Source of the DNA: Butyrivibrio sp.
GTDB taxonomy: Bacteria > Bacillota > Clostridia > Lachnospirales > Lachnospiraceae
Reading direction: 5' to 3'
Assembly: GCA_017470505.1 (NCBI GenBank)
Contig: JAFUYO010000036.1
Location: 1 to 64,000 of the forward strand
Length of the DNA stretch: 64,000 bases
Part shown: piece by piece, positions 16,267 through 24,613 of the stretch
Layout: each line of letters starts with the position of its first letter
Position numbering within the stretch: the first letter of the stretch is position 1
The notes under the pieces: generated by a model
Told to the model about the DNA's origin: nothing
Seen by the model: the letters and a program-made list of their open reading frames with translations, nothing else
Database searches by the model: none
Position numbers and translations under genes: made by a program

Positions 16267-16937
16267 TATATATTTCCCTTGGTCTTTTTCTTCTTTTCCC
16301 TGTCTGCCTTTTCCTTTCTCTTATCCGCATCCGTCTTCCTGCTCTCGGTTATGTTGTCGAGAATTTTCTCTATCAGAAGTTTTTTTACATAGACGTCGTA
16401 GGACAAAAGAGATATGAACGAAAAAACCTGCAGCTTCTTCCTCTCCTCATCATCTATATTCGCATCGAGGAATGTCTCCATCGACCTGTTGTACTTATCT
16501 TTCAGATCCTCGATACAGGGACCTAAAGCCTCAGTCTGAAGAGTGCACGCACTCTCATAGATGTCGCTTAGGTTAAATTCATCATCGCTTATCTTAAAGC
16601 GCTCCTTCAGCGGCCCTAAAAGCGTCTGAATGTCATTTATCGACAGGATATTCTTGTAGTAATAGATGAAAATAAGCAGGATCAGATGGTCCTTGCTGTA
16701 CTTCTTGCGCACCGGCGGAGGCAGAAGGTCATTCTTGGCATAGTTGTTGATCATGGTCTTGGTCAGGATCTTGTCCGACTCGGGATAGCGGGTGGACTTC
16801 TTGAGCCTCTCGCCCATGAATGACGTGAGCTGATCCATATACAGATCTATGTTGGGAAGCTCATCGAGCGATATGTTATCAATCCTGCCAAGTGAAGCTA
16901 TTATGCTGTTTATAAGGTCATCGTTGTCGATAGTCAT
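16266..16937 (-). CDS. DUF1836 domain protein
   Basis: The 223-residue protein has the DUF1836 core at about residues 50-160 (ILTKTMINNYAKNDLLPPPVRKKYSKDHL), a pattern similar to MerR-type HTH segments; the family may be DNA-binding. A highly charged Lys-rich tail (about 200-223) follows. Its role is unknown. Overlap by one base with pcrA and 3 bases from recN make an apparent recN-DUF1836-pcrA operon. Confidence 0.8.
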   Translation of the reverse strand: MTIDNDDLINSIIASLGRIDNISLDELPNIDLYMDQLTSFMGERLKKSTRYPESDKILTKTMINNYAKNDLLPPPVRKKYSKDHLILLIFIYYYKNILSINDIQTLLGPLKERFKISDDEFNLSDIYESACTLQTEALGPCIEDLKDKYNRSMETFLDANIDDEERKKLQVFSFISLLSYDVYVKKLLIEKILDNITESRKTDADKRKEKADREKKKKTKGNI

Positions 16938-16940
16938 ATC

Positions 16941-18632
16941 TTAACCCTTCTTGGAGGCGAGCGCCTTTTTCCGCATCTCCAGCGCATTTGAAAGAGCTGC
17001 CTCTGAAACCTCGTTGTCTCCCAAGAGCCTTGCAAGTTCCCTTATGGACGCATCCTCATCAAGAGCATGTATGTCCGTGACGGTCCGCCCTTCGACAAGC
17101 CCCTTCTCGATCATGAAATGAGTATCTGCCATCGCTGCAATCTGAGGCAGATGTGTGATGCATATGATCTGATGAGACGCCGCTAATTCTCCGAGCTTTT
17201 CGGAGACCTTCCAGGCGGTCTTTCCGCTGATACCGGTGTCTATCTCATCAAAGATAAGGGTGCTGATGTCATCCTTGTCGGCAACTACTGTCTTTAGCGC
17301 AAGCATGATACGGGAGAGCTCACCGCCGCTGGCTATCTGATTAAGAGGTCGCAGCTCCTCTCCCGGATTTGTGGAGATCATAAACTCCACATCGTCATAT
17401 CCGCTCTCACTTATCTTTTCTTCGTCCTCCCTGACGGCTATCTCAAACCTTACATCCAAAAAGTTCAGATCTACCAGGGCTTTCTTCAGCTTTTCGGCCA
17501 GCTCCAAAGCGCCGCGCTTTCTTATCCCGGATATCTTTTGGCAGGTCAAAAGAGCTTCTTTCCTTGTCCTGTCGTACTCGGATTTTAGTTTGCTCCTGTA
17601 GGCCGCGAGGTCATTCAAGGCATTCAGTCTCTCCTCTTTTTCTGAAAGAGCCTTACCGATAAGCTCGATGCTCTGACCGTACTTGTCCTTTAAATGGTTT
17701 ATCAGATTGAGCCTCTCCTCAACCTCGTTAAACTCCTGAGCGTCAAACTCAAGTCCCGACATATATCCGCTCAGAGCGTGATTAAAATCAGATAAGAGAT
17801 TGTCGATGTCGGAAATCTGTGCATGAAGATTTTCAAGCTCCGGGTCATAGGATAAAACCGATGACAGCTCTCTCACAGCGCGTCCTGTCATATCGGATGC
17901 GGACTCATTTCCTCCGCCTCCTGATAAGAGCTGCTCTGCCACGCCCACAGCCTCAGAGATTTTGCGGCTGTTGACCATTTTGCGGTAGCGCCCCTCAAGC
18001 TCCTCATCCTCTCCGCAAGTAACTGCAGCCGCTGTGATCTCGTCAGTCTCAAACTGCAAAAGTTCCTGCTCCCTCTTTCTCGAGTTCTCATCCATGTCAG
18101 TATCTTCGAGCTCTTTCTCAATACTCTTTAGCCTCCCGTAGGAGGTTCCCAGCACGTCAAAAAGGCCGCCCAGATCATCCATGCAGTAGCCGTCGAGTAT
18201 CTCCTTATGCTTTTTCTTGTGAAGAAGCTCCTGATGGTCATTCTGACCATGAATGTTGATAAGGATATTTGAGATATCCTTGAGCTGTCTTGCTGTCACA
18301 TTTTCTCCCGAGACCTTGGAGATGCTCCTTTTTGGCGATATCTTTCTCTGCAGAAGGAGCGTTCCGTCCTCCTCCAAGATAATATCCATTTCTTCAAGGA
18401 GTTCTTTCTGCAAAGGACTCAGTTGCCCAAAAACAAGCTCTACGAGAGCATATTCCTCGCCTGTCCTGATCAGCGAGGCATCGGCTTTTCCTCCCAGGGC
18501 AAGATTCACACTGCCGATGACGACGGACTTACCTGCACCCGTCTCACCGGTGAGAATGTTGAGTCCGTCAGTGAACTCAATCTCCTGCTCTTTTATAAGA
18601 GCAAGATTTTTTACATGCAAACTATATAACAT
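16941..18632 (-). CDS. recN: DNA repair protein RecN
   Basis: The 563-residue SMC-like ATPase has Walker A GETGAGKSVVIGS (about 30-42), a long central coiled coil, the signature ASGGELSRIMLALK and Walker B LIFDEIDTGISG. RecN tethers broken DNA ends during double-strand break repair. The ATG lies about 60 bases after argR. In many Clostridia recN is followed by spoIVB and spo0A, but here DUF1836 and pcrA follow. Confidence 0.97.
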   Translation of the reverse strand: MLYSLHVKNLALIKEQEIEFTDGLNILTGETGAGKSVVIGSVNLALGGKADASLIRTGEEYALVELVFGQLSPLQKELLEEMDIILEEDGTLLLQRKISPKRSISKVSGENVTARQLKDISNILINIHGQNDHQELLHKKKHKEILDGYCMDDLGGLFDVLGTSYGRLKSIEKELEDTDMDENSRKREQELLQFETDEITAAAVTCGEDEELEGRYRKMVNSRKISEAVGVAEQLLSGGGGNESASDMTGRAVRELSSVLSYDPELENLHAQISDIDNLLSDFNHALSGYMSGLEFDAQEFNEVEERLNLINHLKDKYGQSIELIGKALSEKEERLNALNDLAAYRSKLKSEYDRTRKEALLTCQKISGIRKRGALELAEKLKKALVDLNFLDVRFEIAVREDEEKISESGYDDVEFMISTNPGEELRPLNQIASGGELSRIMLALKTVVADKDDISTLIFDEIDTGISGKTAWKVSEKLGELAASHQIICITHLPQIAAMADTHFMIEKGLVEGRTVTDIHALDEDASIRELARLLGDNEVSEAALSNALEMRKKALASKKG

Positions 18633-18689
18633 ACTTTCCTCTCACTTTTTTGTCAAAATGAGAACCCCACCAAAACAATTTCCTTTATC

Positions 18690-19139
18690 TTATTTCACCA
18701 TTTCCTCGAACTCAAGGGCAACCCTTTGTGCCTCTTCAGTCGTCTTAATGGCGACAAATATAGTGTCGTCTCCTGCTATGCAACCTATGATTTCCGGGAT
18801 TTCCAGCGCATCTATGGCTGTTGCCAGCGCCATGGCCATCCCTGAAACGGTCTTCAGGACAACAAGATTCTGCGCGACCTGTGCACTCACAAAACCTGCC
18901 CTCAGTACATTCACATACTTATCGTGCATGACCTCAGGGTCGGCAGTTGTGTAAACATATATCTGCCTGCCGTCTTCAATCACCTGCTTGGTCAGTTTCA
19001 TTTGTCTGATATCCCTTGAAACAGTGGCCTGGGTGACCTCATACCCTGCATCCTTCAAAAGAGATGCGAGCTGCTCCTGCGTCTCAACCTCATGGTTGTT
19101 GATGATCTCGATGATCTTGTCGTGTCTGTTCTTCTTCAA
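18690..19139 (-). CDS. argR: arginine repressor ArgR
   Basis: The 149-residue protein has an N-terminal winged HTH (residues 1-70: ATVSRDIRQMKL) and a C-terminal hexamerising arginine-binding domain. The GDDTIFVAIKTTEEA stretch carries the arginine-contacting Asp pair. It represses arginine biosynthesis and activates catabolism when arginine is present. The start is TTG with AGAAGGGA six to seven bases upstream. It sits in the conserved tlyA-nadK-argR-recN block. Confidence 0.95.
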   Translation of the reverse strand: MKKNRHDKIIEIINNHEVETQEQLASLLKDAGYEVTQATVSRDIRQMKLTKQVIEDGRQIYVYTTADPEVMHDKYVNVLRAGFVSAQVAQNLVVLKTVSGMAMALATAIDALEIPEIIGCIAGDDTIFVAIKTTEEAQRVALEFEEMVK

Positions 19140-19166
19140 GTCAAATCCCTTCTTTCGCTGGCGTTT

Positions 19167-20012
19167 TTATCTTTCGAACTTCTTGCTGATCACATCAAGA
19201 AAGCTCACACGATTTAATCTGAGAATCTTAGTTGTCTTCTTGGACATCCTGATCTCAATCCTGTCCCCCGTTTCCATCAGCTGAGTGCCTCCTCCGTCAA
19301 AACTCGCAACAGCCTGCTGTCTCTGCCCGTCGTGACCCGGCAGGATCTCAACCTCTATCCGTGTCCCCGGTGAAAAGACAAGGCTCCTCGAGTTAAGTGT
19401 ATGCGGACAGATAGGTGTAAGCAGGATCATGTTTGCAAGGGGCTCTATGATAGGTCCCCCCGCCGACATATTGTACCCGGTGGAACCCGTGGGCGTTGCA
19501 ACCACAAGTCCGTCCGCATAATAACTGCACAAAAACTGATCGTTGATGTATATATTATAACCTATAGTGGTTATACCCTGATATTTACTGACTGTGATGT
19601 CATTTAATGAGTAGTCCTTTTTCCCCTCAAGGGCTCCCCTGAGCATCATCCTGTCTTCTATCACATAATCGCCTGCAAGGATCCTTCCAAGCGCTTCATC
19701 AACGGAAGCTTCCTCGACCTCGGACAAAAAGCCCATGGTCCCGAGATTAACTCCGACAAGCGGGATGTCCTGGTAGGCGATGCTCCTTGCTGCCTGCAGC
19801 ATCGTGCCGTCACCTCCAAGGACTATACACAGATCCGCATCCTCGGGGATTATGCTCAGATGCTTTCTTAAGACAAAGATATCGTCATCCGTGGTCTTGT
19901 CGGCCGCGATAACACATTCTTTCCCGCATTTGTCAAGATACTCGATTATGTGATTTGTGAGCCTGTAATCCCTGTCCTTGTTCTTGTTTGCAATGATGCA
20001 AAACTTATCCAT
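19167..20012 (-). CDS. nadK: NAD kinase
   Basis: The 281-residue protein phosphorylates NAD to NADP. The GGDGTMLQAAR motif (about 66-76) holds the catalytic Asp. LVGVNLGTMGFLSEV and ATPTGSTGYNMSAGGPI are the NAD-binding signatures. Length is normal for bacterial NadK. It follows tlyA by 20 bases and precedes argR. Confidence 0.97.
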   Translation of the reverse strand: MDKFCIIANKNKDRDYRLTNHIIEYLDKCGKECVIAADKTTDDDIFVLRKHLSIIPEDADLCIVLGGDGTMLQAARSIAYQDIPLVGVNLGTMGFLSEVEEASVDEALGRILAGDYVIEDRMMLRGALEGKKDYSLNDITVSKYQGITTIGYNIYINDQFLCSYYADGLVVATPTGSTGYNMSAGGPIIEPLANMILLTPICPHTLNSRSLVFSPGTRIEVEILPGHDGQRQQAVASFDGGGTQLMETGDRIEIRMSKKTTKILRLNRVSFLDVISKKFER

Positions 20013-20032
20013 ATCCTCTGTTCCTTAATCTG

Positions 20033-20932
20033 TCAGCCAAGCTCTTTGTGGGCTCTTGCGACTGTATCCTCAATGAGCCTTATGTTATCATCAAGGCGGG
20101 ATTCTCCTACGCCTCTCTCCGTGACATCTTTGAGGATCCTCTCCCCCTCAGCCTCTGTAAGCGCATCCGCACTCTCGTTCACAGCGCTGTCCTTCTCAAT
20201 ATAAATGAGGTACTCAATATTTCCCTCAGGTCCCTTGATGGGCGAGAAGTCAAGCCCAATGACTTTAAAGCCCGCAATATAGCAGTAGTCAAAGATCCTC
20301 TTCACAACTTCCAGGTGCACCTTCGCTTCTCTGACAACACCCTTCTTGCCGACCTTGTCCCTGCCGGCTTCAAACTGCGGTTTAATCAGACACACCATTC
20401 TTCCGCCGTCTGTCAGAAGCCTTCTTGCCGGAAGCAGTATCTTGGTAAGCGAGATAAAAGAAACATCACAGGAGGCAAAGTCCAGATCATTGTCGATGTC
20501 GCTGCGTACCATGTACCTGAAATTTGTCTTTTCCATGCAGACAACTCTCTTATCGCTCCTGAGCTTCCAGTCGAGCTGCCCGTGTCCGACATCGACGGAA
20601 TAAACCAGTGACGCGCCGTTCTGCAGCATGCAGTCGGTGAATCCTCCTGTGGATGCACCGATGTCCATACATATCCTGCCCTCAAGGTCAAGATTAAATA
20701 CGCTTACCGCTTTTTCAAGCTTCAGCCCACCTCTGCTCACGTAGGGAAGAGTCTCCCCTTTGACCTCAAGGCTCTTTATTTTGTCAGGCTCAAATACAGC
20801 TCCCGCCTTGTCCTCTCTCTGACCGTTCACAAAAACATTGCCGCTCATGATGAGGGCCTTGGCCTTCTCCCGGGAAGCTGCAAGTCCCCTCGAAAGCAAA
20901 AGGACGTCAAGCCTCTCCTTTTCTTTTGCCAT
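20033..20932 (-). CDS. tlyA: TlyA-family rRNA 2'-O-methyltransferase (hemolysin A family)
   Basis: The 299-residue protein has an S4 RNA-binding domain (about 5-65, SRGLAASREKAKALIMSGNVFVNG) and a FtsJ-like methyltransferase domain with DIGASTGGFTDCML (about 90-103) and IKPQFEAGRDKVGKKGVV. TlyA proteins 2'-O-methylate rRNA cytidines, although many Firmicutes homologues are untested. The C-terminus is about 30 residues longer than usual and charged. It lies 5 bases downstream of dxs. Confidence 0.93.
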   Translation of the reverse strand: MAKEKERLDVLLLSRGLAASREKAKALIMSGNVFVNGQREDKAGAVFEPDKIKSLEVKGETLPYVSRGGLKLEKAVSVFNLDLEGRICMDIGASTGGFTDCMLQNGASLVYSVDVGHGQLDWKLRSDKRVVCMEKTNFRYMVRSDIDNDLDFASCDVSFISLTKILLPARRLLTDGGRMVCLIKPQFEAGRDKVGKKGVVREAKVHLEVVKRIFDYCYIAGFKVIGLDFSPIKGPEGNIEYLIYIEKDSAVNESADALTEAEGERILKDVTERGVGESRLDDNIRLIEDTVARAHKELG

Positions 20933-20937
20933 ATATA

Positions 20938-22788
20938 CTACCTTTGTAATTCTCTGATTATTCTCTCAGCGACAGACTCAGCGTCCATCGACAGCTCTTT
21001 GAGGAGCTTGTCCACACTGCCGTGGGTCACGAACTGATCAGGTATTGCTATGCACAGAACAGAGCTCTTCAGCCTGAAGTCGTCCACGTACGCCCTGATC
21101 TTCTCGCCGAAGCCGCCCGATGCAACATTCTCTTCCATCGTAACAATGAGTTTGTGAGTCCTCGATGCCACATTCAGATAATCTGTGTCTATGGGTTTAA
21201 CAAATCTCGCGTTTACAAGAGAGCACCTGTATCCGCGCAGCTTCAAAAGACGCCTTACTTCCTCAGCTATCCTGACCATGCTGCCAACTGCCATGAGGCA
21301 GATCTCACTCTCCTCGTATATTGGCTCGCACTTTCCAAGCTCAATCCCGGATCTGAAGCCTTCAAGGCCGTCATAGGCGTTGCCCCTCGGGTACCTTATG
21401 GCGCAGGGTCCGTCATGTGCTATGGCAAATTTAAGCATATCCGAGAGCTCCCACTTGTTCTTGGGCGCGCAGACAACCATGTTCGGCATCGACGACATAT
21501 ATGAGAGGTCGAAAATACCCTGGTGCGTCTCTCCGTCGCTCCCCACAAGTCCTGCCCTGTCGATGGCAAAAACCACCGGAAGCTTCTGAAGGCACACGTC
21601 CTCCATTATCTGGTCATAGGCTCTCTGAAGGAAAGATGAGTACACCGCAAATACCGGCTTGTAGCCTCCTATGGCAAGGCCCGCCGCAAATGTAACAGCG
21701 TGCTCCTCCGCAATCCCCGCGTCAACAAACCTGTCGGGATACATGTTCTTGAATCTCTTAAGGCCTGTCCCGTCAGCCATCGCAGCTGTTATGGCCACAA
21801 CCTTCTCATCCCTGCCTCCAAGTTTGCACATGACAGTGGAAAAGATATCCTGGTAATTGGCAGTTGACCTGAGGTTCCTGGGAAGTCCGTTTTCCACAAT
21901 GAAGGGCTCGGTTCCGTGGAACCTTGCAGGGTGCTTTTCTGCGGGCTCATACCCCTTGCCCTTCTTGGTAACCACATGGACCATCACAGCCTTCTTGACC
22001 TTCCTGGCCTCTTTTATGGCTGTTATGAGGCCCTGCGTGTCGTGCCCGTCAACGGGTCCTAAATATGTAATCCCAAGGTTTTCAAAAACCATTCCGGGAA
22101 CAAAAAGCTGTTTAAAACTGTTCTTGGCTCTTCTGATGGAGGAAACAACCTTTGTGTTGCTGCGAAGCTGCGCATACACATCCTCCTTGAGGTTTAAGTA
22201 CCCCTGGGCAGTCCTGACGTTGTTCAGGTACTTGCCCATTCCGCCAACGCTCTCAGAGATAGACATCTCGTTGTCGTTTAATATGATTATATAATTGGTC
22301 TCGAGCTTGGATGCGTTGTTCATCGCTTCGTACGCAAGCCCACCGGTCAGTGAGCCGTCGCCGATGACAGACACAACGGCATAGTCCTCACCTCCGAGGT
22401 CCCTGGCCTTGACCATTCCAAGCCCCGCTGAAAGAGATGTGGAGCTGTGACCTGTGTCGTAACAGTCCGCGTCTGACTCCGACCTCTTAGGGAAGCCGCT
22501 CATCCCGCCAAACTGGCGCAGATGATCAAAGCCCTCTTTTCTCCCCGTGAGGATCTTGTGGGTATAGGACTGATGTCCCACATCCCAGATGATCTTGTCC
22601 TTGGGAAGATCGAGGGATAAATGGAGCGCCATGGTGAGCTCAACGACTCCGAGGTTTGAGGCCAGATGCCCTCCCGTCAGAGATATCCTGTCTATCAAAA
22701 ACTCCCTTATCTCTGCCGCAAGCTCTTTATAATCTGAAGGGGATATTTTCTTTATATCACCCGTTTTATTTATCTGATCAAGAAGCAT
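20938..22788 (-). CDS. dxs: 1-deoxy-D-xylulose-5-phosphate synthase
   Basis: The 616-residue thiamine diphosphate enzyme makes DXP from pyruvate and glyceraldehyde 3-phosphate, the first step of the MEP isoprenoid pathway. Visible motifs are GHQSYTHKILTGR, the ThDP/Mg motif GDGSLTGGLAYEAMNN (about 143-158), GPVDGHD and the transketolase-central AGIAEEHAVTFAAGLA. The C-terminal transketolase domain is intact. It lies between ispA and tlyA; ispH, the last enzyme of the pathway, is also in this window. Confidence 0.97.
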   Translation of the reverse strand: MLLDQINKTGDIKKISPSDYKELAAEIREFLIDRISLTGGHLASNLGVVELTMALHLSLDLPKDKIIWDVGHQSYTHKILTGRKEGFDHLRQFGGMSGFPKRSESDADCYDTGHSSTSLSAGLGMVKARDLGGEDYAVVSVIGDGSLTGGLAYEAMNNASKLETNYIIILNDNEMSISESVGGMGKYLNNVRTAQGYLNLKEDVYAQLRSNTKVVSSIRRAKNSFKQLFVPGMVFENLGITYLGPVDGHDTQGLITAIKEARKVKKAVMVHVVTKKGKGYEPAEKHPARFHGTEPFIVENGLPRNLRSTANYQDIFSTVMCKLGGRDEKVVAITAAMADGTGLKRFKNMYPDRFVDAGIAEEHAVTFAAGLAIGGYKPVFAVYSSFLQRAYDQIMEDVCLQKLPVVFAIDRAGLVGSDGETHQGIFDLSYMSSMPNMVVCAPKNKWELSDMLKFAIAHDGPCAIRYPRGNAYDGLEGFRSGIELGKCEPIYEESEICLMAVGSMVRIAEEVRRLLKLRGYRCSLVNARFVKPIDTDYLNVASRTHKLIVTMEENVASGGFGEKIRAYVDDFRLKSSVLCIAIPDQFVTHGSVDKLLKELSMDAESVAERIIRELQR

Positions 22789-22806
22789 GCTTTTCCACCG
22801 TTATCT

Positions 22807-23754
22807 TCATTTCTTTCTGTAGATCAGGTACTCAAATAAGCGTTTAAGGAATGAACTGTCGCCGTCAAACTCATCAAGGAGCGTTATCGCTTCCTGCGTA
22901 AGGCTGTAGACCTTTTCCTTTGCTTCGTCCATTCCGTAGAGGCTCACGTATGTGCTCTTCTCATTGCGGATATCAGAGCCTGTCGGCTTTCCGAGTTCGC
23001 TCATGTTCCCCTCGATGTCCAAAATGTCATCCTGTATCTGGAAAGCAATACCGATATCGGAGCCGATCTTTTCCATCTTTGATACTGCTCCAAAGTCAGC
23101 GCCTCCGAGCAGGGCTCCTATCATGAGACTGCTCTCTATGAGCGCTCCTGTCTTGTTCTCATCTATATATGAAAGAATTTCCTTTTCTTTGTCAGTATCC
23201 GGCTCATGCGAGTTCTCCGCGCAGATATCTGCGCACTGTCCGCCGACCATTCCGTAGATTCCGGCCTTTTTGGTAAGTATCCTAAGTGCAGCCAGATATC
23301 TGTCAGTGGTCTCCTCCCCGTCATAGGGCGAAAGCTTTTTGCCCTTTATCGCACCGAGAACGGCTGTCTCGTACGCAAGATTCAGAAGCCCGTCCCCTGC
23401 GAGGGTAGCCATTCCCGGTCCGTAAACCACATGTGTAGTCTTCCTGCCCCTCCTGTAGTCGTCGTTGTCCATTGCCGGGAGGTCGTCGTGCACCAGCGAA
23501 TAGGTGTGTATCATCTCCATGGCAACCATAAAAGGATATACCGTAAAGGCATCCTCCCTGCTGCCAAAGAGCCCATATGACTCGTACATCATCACCGGTC
23601 TCAGGCGCTTGCCTCCTGCTAAAAGACTGTAGTTCATCGCCTCTATCACAGTCCTGGCGCAGCCCTTCTCCTCAGGAAGAAATTCCTTTTTAAGTATATC
23701 CTCAAAAAAATCTGCTTTTGCCTGCAGCTCTTGTTCAATATCAGAAAGTCCCAT
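22807..23754 (-). CDS. ispA: polyprenyl (farnesyl/geranyl) diphosphate synthase
   Basis: The 315-residue prenyl chain elongase has the first Asp-rich motif HDDLPAMDNDD (about 90-100) and the second QIQDDILDIEG (about 230-240), plus GGKRLRPV near the N-terminus. It condenses IPP with allylic diphosphates. The ATG at 23754 with GAGG nine bases upstream is preferred over an upstream TTG at 23769. Only 20 bases separate it from nusB, with no xseA or xseB in between. Confidence 0.95.
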   Translation of the reverse strand: MGLSDIEQELQAKADFFEDILKKEFLPEEKGCARTVIEAMNYSLLAGGKRLRPVMMYESYGLFGSREDAFTVYPFMVAMEMIHTYSLVHDDLPAMDNDDYRRGRKTTHVVYGPGMATLAGDGLLNLAYETAVLGAIKGKKLSPYDGEETTDRYLAALRILTKKAGIYGMVGGQCADICAENSHEPDTDKEKEILSYIDENKTGALIESSLMIGALLGGADFGAVSKMEKIGSDIGIAFQIQDDILDIEGNMSELGKPTGSDIRNEKSTYVSLYGMDEAKEKVYSLTQEAITLLDEFDGDSSFLKRLFEYLIYRKK

Positions 23755-23774
23755 CGAAAGTAACCTCAAAATAC

Positions 23775-24185
23775 TTAATCCTGGCTATTGGCAAACCTGG
23801 CCAAAACACCGTTTACAAAGGCAGGAGATCCGTCCTGTCCGAATTTCTTGGCAAGTTCGACCGCTTCATTGATGGCAACCCCTGCGGGAACCGTGTCATC
23901 ATATCTGATCTCATAGACCGCAAGTCTTATGATTGCCAGATCAACCTTGGCAATCCTGGATGTGTTCCACCCTGTGGTCTTACTGTTTATGGCCTCGTCT
24001 ATCTCGGTGAGCTTCTCTGCGATGTGCTCATATCTGTCCCTGACAAAGTCCGCATCCTTAGAGGAAAACTCAATGTCCGAGGTCTGGGCAAAGAGCTCTT
24101 CCTGCTCTGCCATATCCTCCATAGAATTAAATTCAACACGAAAGAGCAGCTTAAAAACCTGCTCCCGTAGTTCTGTTCTGTTCAT
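23775..24185 (-). CDS. nusB: transcription antitermination factor NusB
   Basis: The 136-residue all-helical protein has the NusB pattern REQVFKLLFRVEF near the start and WNTSRIAKVDLAIIRLAVYEI followed by VAINEAVELAKKFG. It binds boxA RNA with NusE during rRNA transcription. AAAGGA lies 7 bases before the ATG at 24185; an in-frame TTG 6 bases earlier is less likely. It begins 11 bases after the Asp23 gene. Confidence 0.95.
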   Translation of the reverse strand: MNRTELREQVFKLLFRVEFNSMEDMAEQEELFAQTSDIEFSSKDADFVRDRYEHIAEKLTEIDEAINSKTTGWNTSRIAKVDLAIIRLAVYEIRYDDTVPAGVAINEAVELAKKFGQDGSPAFVNGVLARFANSQD

Positions 24186-24196
24186 AAACAATTCCT

Positions 24197-24550
24197 TTAT
24201 GCCTCAGGCATTGTGATGCCTGCAATCCTGATATTGACGTCTGTGACATGAAGCCCTGTCATATTCTCAAGGGAAGCCTTGACACGGGTCTGTGCCTGCT
24301 GGCATGTAGCAGGTATGTTAAATCCATAGGACATCATAAGTGCAAGATCCACCTTGACCTCGCCTCCGCCCACGACCACCTTGGCACCCTTGGAAAGATT
24401 CTTGCGGCTCACCTTCTCCAATATGTCGCTCGTGAAGTTCCCGGCCATCGCTGAAACACCGTCCACCTCAAGAGCTGCTAAAGCTGCAATCCTTGCAACT
24501 ACGTCATCCGCAATCTTAATTGTTCCTATCTCTGCTATCTCTTTTCCCAT
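24197..24550 (-). CDS. Asp23/Gls24 family protein (YqhY-like)
   Basis: The 117-residue protein is a single Asp23 domain: GTIKIADDVVARIAALAALEVDGV at the start, then KVDLALMMSYGFNIP and VTDVNIRIAGI. B. subtilis YqhY sits next to nusB in the same way and affects fatty acid synthesis regulation; the precise function here is not known. A TATAAT box lies upstream, so it probably begins the asp23-nusB-ispA-dxs-tlyA-nadK-argR-recN transcript. Confidence 0.88.
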   Translation of the reverse strand: MGKEIAEIGTIKIADDVVARIAALAALEVDGVSAMAGNFTSDILEKVSRKNLSKGAKVVVGGGEVKVDLALMMSYGFNIPATCQQAQTRVKASLENMTGLHVTDVNIRIAGITMPEA

Positions 24551-24582
24551 TTATCGCACCTCACTTACCTAATATCTTCATA

Positions 24583-24588
24583 ATTATA
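24583..24588 (-). promoter_or_regulatory. -10 element upstream of the asp23-nusB-ispA operon
   Basis: TATAAT on the minus strand lies about 33 bases before the ATG. The matching -35 region (T-rich) is weak. Confidence 0.4.
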
Positions 24589-24613
24589 CCATATTTATTT
24601 ACTCGAAAAAACC

